Source of the DNA: CAVUMR01 sp963742715
GTDB lineage: Bacteria > Actinomycetota > Actinomycetes > Mycobacteriales > Micromonosporaceae
Reading direction: 5' to 3'
NCBI GenBank assembly: GCA_963742715.1
Contig: CAVUMR010000003.1
Location: 558,001-622,000 of the forward strand
Length of the DNA: 64,000 nt
The notes below the pieces were generated by a model that saw only the letters and a program-made list of their open reading frames with translations, had not been told where the DNA came from and did not search any database. Each line of letters begins with the position of its first letter. The first letter of the stretch is position 1. The position numbers and the translations under genes were made by a program. Of this stretch, positions 60,113-64,000 are shown in pieces.

Positions 60113-60450
60113 CGCGCCGCGTTCCAGGTCCAGTACGCCGTCGTCGCCTGGTGGCTGCGTTCGGCCGCGCGGGTGATGGCGTGCTCCAGGGCCGCGAGAT
60201 CGCCACCGTGCGGCACGTCATGGAGAAACTCGGCGGCGACCCGCTGAGCGAGGTACGCGACGCGGTGCCAGTCCAGCTCGGCCTGTTCCCGCAGCGTGAG
60301 GTAGTGCTGCCACTGCACCTCCCGCGCCTGCCGCTTCTCGTTCAGCGGGCACCGTCCGCCGGCAGCGGTGTCGTGCAGCGCCGGAGCGGGTCGTTGCCCG
60401 GCTCGGCCATTGCCTCGCACCACACGCCGGCGGTATGCAGCCAGCCCCAC
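60109..60450 (-). CDS. Small hypothetical protein
   Basis: Coding-like core LNEKRQAREVQWQHYLTLRE, DWHRVAYLAQRVAAEFLHDV, ALEHAITRAAERSHQATTAY; about 78-113 aa. The recognisable part begins at 60345 where a CTG overlaps the stop of the previous gene (CTGA); a GTG at 60450 or 60423 is the nearest conventional start. No family recognised. Confidence 0.5.
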   Translation of the reverse strand: MGLAAYRRRVVRGNGRAGQRPAPALHDTAAGGRCPLNEKRQAREVQWQHYLTLREQAELDWHRVAYLAQRVAAEFLHDVPHGGDLAALEHAITRAAERSHQATTAYWTWNAAR

Positions 60451-60554
60451 ACCTCGTCGAAGCCGATCGGCTGGCCGCAGTGCACACAGGTGCCCTGCGA
60501 ACCGATGCGCGGGATCCGCTCCGCCACCCGCGGATGCACCTCGCGGCCGATCAC
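60342..60554 (-). CDS. Small putative zinc-binding protein
   Basis: 70 aa. GTG 60554 overlaps the stop of the gene before it (GTGA). Sequence VAERIPRIGSQGTCVHCGQP, then IGFDEVWGWLHTAGVWCEAM; CxxC plus a later Cys and His could bind zinc. No known function. Confidence 0.55.
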   Translation of the reverse strand: MIGREVHPRVAERIPRIGSQGTCVHCGQPIGFDEVWGWLHTAGVWCEAMAEPGNDPLRRCTTPLPADGAR

Positions 60555-60892
60555 CGGGGCGGATCGTGCGCCGGCCGCGCCGTCCCCACCACCCGCATGC
60601 CCGGACGATGCGCCGGGCGGCGCGATTCCTCCTGGCGGGTCAGGTCGTCGTCGCAACCATCGTGATCACGCAAACTCAAACCGGCCGCGCGCAGCACATG
60701 CTCGGCATGATCGTGACTCGGGCACATCCACGGCCGGCCACAACTCCCGCACACCACCCCGGCGAGCACCAGAACCGGCCGGTGCCGCTCCAGAATGCTC
60801 ACCGCGACAGCGACCAGTTCACTGTCCGTCGGCACGAACTGTCTCCCACCACAACGCCGGACCGATCCGGCCGTGGTACTCGGAACTGCCAC
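60551..60892 (-). CDS. Small putative zinc-binding protein, first of the run
   Basis: 113 aa. GTG 60892 six bases after GGGGGA. Core LVAVAVSILERHRPVLVLAG, VVCGSCGRPWMCPSHDHAEH with CxxC and further Cys/His ligands. Such short zinc-ribbon-like proteins accompany XRE regulators in actinobacterial genomes. It leads a four- or five-gene run of overlapping tiny genes divergent from the XRE gene. Confidence 0.6.
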   Translation of the reverse strand: MAVPSTTAGSVRRCGGRQFVPTDSELVAVAVSILERHRPVLVLAGVVCGSCGRPWMCPSHDHAEHVLRAAGLSLRDHDGCDDDLTRQEESRRPAHRPGMRVVGTARPAHDPPR

Positions 60893-61160
60893 GTCATTCC
60901 CCCGTTCCGACACGATCGTGGAAGGCGCCGGGACGGGCATCGGTTGCCGCCAACCGCCGAGTGGCGTTCTCCTCTTTGACGGCAGCGCCGACGCCCGTCC
61001 CGGGCCGATCTGAAGTGCTTCGGTGCGACGAGATCTGCGCCGCTACCGGCACGCCATCAACGTTGGCGGACGCTGAGCGATGCGGGTACCACCACCATTT
61101 GGATCTTCAGATGAGAAATTTCCCCGCTCTGTGGAATTCCTGTCCCGTCGGCTCGTGAAC

Positions 61161-61206
61161 CGGCCGGAAGGCACATTCCGGCCGTACTATCTGCAGCGGT
61201 GCAGAT
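61161..61206. promoter_or_regulatory. Two adjacent perfect palindromes with a -10 element, upstream of the XRE gene
   Basis: CGGCCGGAA/TTCCGGCCG (61161-61169 and 61176-61184, 6-bp spacer) is followed at once by TACTAT (61185-61190), a good -10, which overlaps ATCTGCA/TGCAGAT (61189-61195 and 61200-61206, 4-bp spacer). The ATG is at 61227. The layout fits repressor sites over a promoter, probably autoregulation. The rest of 60893-61226 shows no gene. Confidence 0.65.
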
Positions 61207-61226
61207 CGCGAATACGGGGGACGGAA

Positions 61227-62804
61227 ATGGACCGGCGTTGCCGCAGTCGCCGCGAGGAGTTGGCGCAGCTACGAGACGACTTGCGAGCCAAGGGAGCAAC
61301 CTTCCGACACATCGCCGGACTCATCAGCGCGCAGTACAAGGTGAATTCAAGGGTTGCTTTTCGGCTTGCGCACGGACTCACCCAGCAGCAGGTGGCCGAC
61401 GCCTACAACGCGCAGTCGCCATCCGCCGTCGACCGCCCTGTCACCCATAAGCAGATTTCGTACTGGGAGGCGTGGCCGGAGCCGACAGGTCGCCCGCCGT
61501 CAATCGAGGTGCTCAACCGGCTCGCGCGGATCTATCGCTGCGGTGCCGCTGACCTACTCGACGGCGAGGACCACAGCGGTCTCGATACCGCTACCAGCGC
61601 GTCCATGAAGCTGGGCCTTCCGGTGGCGGCGGGCGTACGCGAGACTCGGGCGGAGCCAACCGACGTGCTGGCGCGGGTGGACACTTTCATCGCCGGCTCG
61701 GGCGATCTGCTCGTGCGTCGCGAGTCGGACTATCAGCAGCTTGTCAATGCACTGATCGAGTGGGCCTGTCGAATGAAGCGTCGAGACATCCTGCAGTGGT
61801 TGAGTTGGGCAGCGGCGTCCGCGGCTGCCGCGCCCGTGCTCGAAGGCCTCGATGCCGACGAGCGGGAACGCGTCGCACTGGCATTCAGCACGCCCCGCCG
61901 AGTGGACGCCGACGTCATCGCCCACATCGAGAGTGTCCTGTGGCGCTGCATGCGGCAGGACGATGCGCTCGGGCCGCAGGCGGCCCTGGACACCACGCTG
62001 GGGCAACGAAGCCTGGTGCGCGGCTTGTTGTCCGAGGCGCCCGAAGCGCTCAAGCCGCGACTGCTGTCGTTATACGCGAACCTCTCCCGATTCGCCGGCT
62101 GGCTCTCGTTCGACCTCGACAACTACCCGGCCGCGACCGACTACTACGAGACGGCACGGACCGCCGCTCATGAAGCCCACGACACCGCGCTCGGCGCGTT
62201 CGTGCTGTGCAACATGAGTCACCTTGCGACCTGGCGCGGTCAGCCGCGCATCGGCATCGACCACGCTGTGGCCGCCCAAGGCTGGGCTGCCCGAACTGAC
62301 GACGCCCGCTTGCAGGCGTACGCGGAGGACGTCGCCGCACGCGCGTTCGCGATGGACCAGCAGGCCAGCCATGCGGTCACCGCCCTTGACCGGGCGCGGG
62401 CAGCACTGGCCCGAGCAGGACAGCCCGAAGCCGGCGATCACACCTACTTCTACAACTCCGGCCAACTCGCCAGCACCGAAAGCACGTGCTACCTGCGCCT
62501 TGGCCAGGCCGAACGCGGCGCCGTGACCGCCGAACACGCTATGAGCGAGATCGACCGCTCGTTCGTCCGCAATCTCGCGCTGAACTCGCTCCGGCTCGGC
62601 ATGTGCCGGCTCCGTGCGAAGGCTCCGGACGTTGACCGCGCTGTCTCGGCGTTCCAGGACGCCGCCCAACTTGCCGGCCGCAACAGGTCGATCCGGCTGG
62701 TCCACCGGCTACAGCGCGGTTGGCGGGAGCTGGAGCCCTGGCAGAACGTCAAATCCGTGAAGGGAACCCGCGACCAGCTTGCTGCCTACTCCGTGGCGTT
62801 CTGA
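61227..62804 (+). CDS. XRE-family regulator with TPR-like C-terminus
   Basis: 525 aa, ATG after GGGGGACGGA. N-terminal helix-turn-helix near residues 45-115 (HGLTQQQVADAYNAQ, VTHKQISYWEAWPE, PPSIEVLNRLARIYRCGAADLL). The remainder is alpha-helical with TPR-like repeats (LSLYANLSRFAGWLSFDLDN, YPAATDYYETARTAAHEA, GIDHAVAAQGWAARTDDARL). Typical of actinobacterial developmental or peptide-sensing regulators. Its 3' end overlaps the convergent GNAT gene by 19 bp. Confidence 0.87.
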   Translation: MDRRCRSRREELAQLRDDLRAKGATFRHIAGLISAQYKVNSRVAFRLAHGLTQQQVADAYNAQSPSAVDRPVTHKQISYWEAWPEPTGRPPSIEVLNRLARIYRCGAADLLDGEDHSGLDTATSASMKLGLPVAAGVRETRAEPTDVLARVDTFIAGSGDLLVRRESDYQQLVNALIEWACRMKRRDILQWLSWAAASAAAAPVLEGLDADERERVALAFSTPRRVDADVIAHIESVLWRCMRQDDALGPQAALDTTLGQRSLVRGLLSEAPEALKPRLLSLYANLSRFAGWLSFDLDNYPAATDYYETARTAAHEAHDTALGAFVLCNMSHLATWRGQPRIGIDHAVAAQGWAARTDDARLQAYAEDVAARAFAMDQQASHAVTALDRARAALARAGQPEAGDHTYFYNSGQLASTESTCYLRLGQAERGAVTAEHAMSEIDRSFVRNLALNSLRLGMCRLRAKAPDVDRAVSAFQDAAQLAGRNRSIRLVHRLQRGWRELEPWQNVKSVKGTRDQLAAYSVAF

Positions 62805-63367
62805 GGCGATCGCAGATCGTCCAACCGGTCTCGCAGGAACACATCGAAGACCGGTGCTGCAGCGCCTGGTCCGCCTTCCATCTGACCGAGCTTCCGCCAG
62901 CCCAGGTGTTCGTACACCCGCTTCGTGTCCAACGCGGTCGGCTGGACGGTCAGCGTCGCTCGCTCCTCCGACCGGCTGCCCAAGAGTTGATCGTGTACCA
63001 ATCGACCGATGCCTTGGCCTCGATGCGTCCGGCGGACCGCGTAGTCGAACAGCACAAACGTTCTACCTGGCCACTCGGCCGCGACGTCCTCCGGCAGAGA
63101 CCGGTCCAGCCGCTGCCAGCGGGTGGTATCAGGAGCCAACGAGAAGCCGTAACCGAAGCCGATGAGCTCGTCGCCGGCGCGAGCGATCACCAGGCCGAAC
63201 GTCGGGTCCTGCAAGAGTCCGATCAGCCGCTCGCGGTGCAGCTCCGACTCGTCGTCCAGCCACAGGAACGGCGGTTGTGAGAACACCTCGTCGTACAGCT
63301 CGCAGATCGGCTCCAGCCGCCGCCCGGCCAATGTCGCGTCGACAAGCTCGACCACAACACGCTCCAC
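62786..63367 (-). CDS. GNAT-family N-acetyltransferase
   Basis: 193 aa, GTG 63367 four bases after GGGGAGG. Acetyl-CoA loop in FDYAVRRTHRGQGIGRLVHD (RxxGxG), earlier IARAGDELIGFGYGF and closing YEHLGWRKLGQM. Acceptor unknown. Confidence 0.87.
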   Translation of the reverse strand: MERVVVELVDATLAGRRLEPICELYDEVFSQPPFLWLDDESELHRERLIGLLQDPTFGLVIARAGDELIGFGYGFSLAPDTTRWQRLDRSLPEDVAAEWPGRTFVLFDYAVRRTHRGQGIGRLVHDQLLGSRSEERATLTVQPTALDTKRVYEHLGWRKLGQMEGGPGAAAPVFDVFLRDRLDDLRSPQNATE

Positions 63368-63531
63368 TTGACCTCCCCGCCGGTCGACACCAGCACGAGA
63401 GCCTAGCCTCGCTGGACCTTCACAACGGGCCGAACCGCCAACAACACCGCCAGATCGCCGTCCACAGTTGCCAAGCCAATGCGACACGCGTTCGCAGGGC
63501 ACGGTAAACGAGTTCGACTACTCCTAGCACC

Positions 63532-63762
63532 TCATTGCTTAGTCTCAGACATCCGTACGCCGATCGCATTCATCGCACTACCCGTTGATTCCGTCGCGCC
63601 CGCCATGGCACCGGCACCTTGATCAGACATCCGTACGCCGATCGCATTCATCGCACTACCCGTTGATTCCGTCGCGCCCGCCATGGCACCGGCACCTTGA
63701 GCCGCGCGAACAAGGGCTTGAGAGAACCCGGCGATAGGCACATATTCCGGGCGCCCCCGCAT
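63532..63762 (-). CDS. Doubtful ORF built on a 78-bp duplication
   Basis: 76 codons from ATG 63762. After MRGRPEYVPIAGFSQALVRA it encodes two identical 26-residue units (QGAGAMAGATESTGSAMNAI, GVRMSD). No clear ribosome binding site. The 78-bp period is a multiple of three, so the frame survives the duplication, which slightly favours coding. Confidence 0.3.
   Translation of the reverse strand: MRGRPEYVPIAGFSQALVRAAQGAGAMAGATESTGSAMNAIGVRMSDQGAGAMAGATESTGSAMNAIGVRMSETKQ
63545..63700. repeat. Perfect 78-bp tandem duplication
   Basis: 63545-63622 and 63623-63700 are identical; each starts TCAGACATCCGTACGCC and ends GGCACCTTGA. Perfect identity points to a recent event. Confidence 0.95.
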
Positions 63763-63781
63763 CAATGGAACGGCTAGCGGT

Positions 63782-64000
63782 CTACGATCGACACACCTGG
63801 ATCAGGATCGCCGCGGAAGTACTAAGTCCCGCCATTGAGATCGCTACATGCAGTGCGATCCAGACGAGGTTGAGGCGCATGCGCCTCAGCAATCGCCATC
63901 TACTAGCATGCATGTCTAGTGCGCCTTGAGCCGCATCCCTGACACCAGCTTCGGGATACATCCTATTCAGCCGCTCCATCACAAAACTCGCCTCGGTGAT
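63782..64000 (-). CDS. C-terminal part of a gene running off the window, one TM helix
   Basis: Open frame from the window edge to a TAG at 63782: ITEASFVMERLNRMYPEAGV, then RWRLLRRMRLNLVWIALHVA with a following hydrophobic SMAGLSTSAAILIQV. The start is outside the window or at 63976-63982. Less GC-rich than its surroundings. No family recognised. Confidence 0.45.
   Translation of the reverse strand: MTEASFVMERLNRMYPEAGVRDAAQGALDMHASRWRLLRRMRLNLVWIALHVAISMAGLSTSAAILIQVCRS

Overview
High-GC actinobacterial DNA (GTG and even TTG starts, GGAGG-type ribosome binding sites, many ATGA/GTGA overlaps). The gene content (rifampicin phosphotransferase with a RAE-like element, geosmin synthase, SARP regulator, NRPS genes, HicB-DUF4097-ABC unit) fits a filamentous actinomycete. 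Frequent GTA/TAC codons would suit Micromonosporaceae, but the genus cannot be fixed from this window.

Layout. (1) 1-5350: tail of an unknown gene, rifampicin phosphotransferase behind a RAE-like inverted repeat, an Imm5-like protein, and on the minus strand an AlkD-like repair protein paired with a Nudix-2H phosphoesterase fusion. (2) 5492-10817: three overlapping plus-strand genes, two duplicated two-domain glycosyltransferases and a UDP-galactopyranose-mutase-like flavoprotein, suggesting a surface-glycan or glycoconjugate locus. (3) 10820-14708: a Family 2B encapsulin shell gene divergent from a two-domain geosmin synthase, a candidate terpenoid nanocompartment. (4) 14774-24959: membrane and secreted proteins, an ICMT-type methyltransferase, a spherulin-4 family protein, an AraC regulator with a tandem operator-like repeat, an ABC exporter next to a NarL-type two-component system, a FetB-like permease and a DUF6191 protein. 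(5) 25005-about 46800: a nonribosomal peptide cluster. Three NRPS genes encode A-T-C / A-T / C-A-T-C-A-T-TE, that is four adenylation domains and one thioesterase. They are followed by an Asp/Glu-racemase-family protein with an atypical Ser/Cys active site. Opposite or alongside lie a SARP regulator, an acyl-adenylate/CoA ligase, an ATP-grasp ligase, a RibD-like reductase, an MFS exporter and a DrrAB-like ABC transporter. (6) 46843-52739: DUF4097 and HicB-type ribbon-helix-helix genes with a phased repeat operator, a P450, an unrecognised conserved protein and a ThDP enzyme. (7) 53212-56335: three small secreted proteins and a cytoplasmic class-A-lactamase-like serine hydrolase. (8) 56507-64000: a decayed accessory region with a frameshifted AbiEii-like gene, a truncated hydrolase, two GNAT enzymes, a TTG-start protein of unknown function, a run of tiny translationally coupled genes opposite an XRE regulator, a perfect 78-bp tandem duplication and a partial gene at the edge.

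Working model: NRPS-1 (serine code) starts the chain and hands it to the free-standing A-T protein through its C-terminal condensation domain. NRPS-3 adds two residues and releases the product. Racemase, ATP-grasp enzyme and ligase could provide unusual building blocks or cap the product, transporters export it, and the SARP (1 bp from the ligase) regulates. Striking sequence-level features are in-frame minisatellites in the NRPS genes, at the same loop in two condensation domains, and several intergenic tandem repeats, as if this genome readily grows short tandem arrays.
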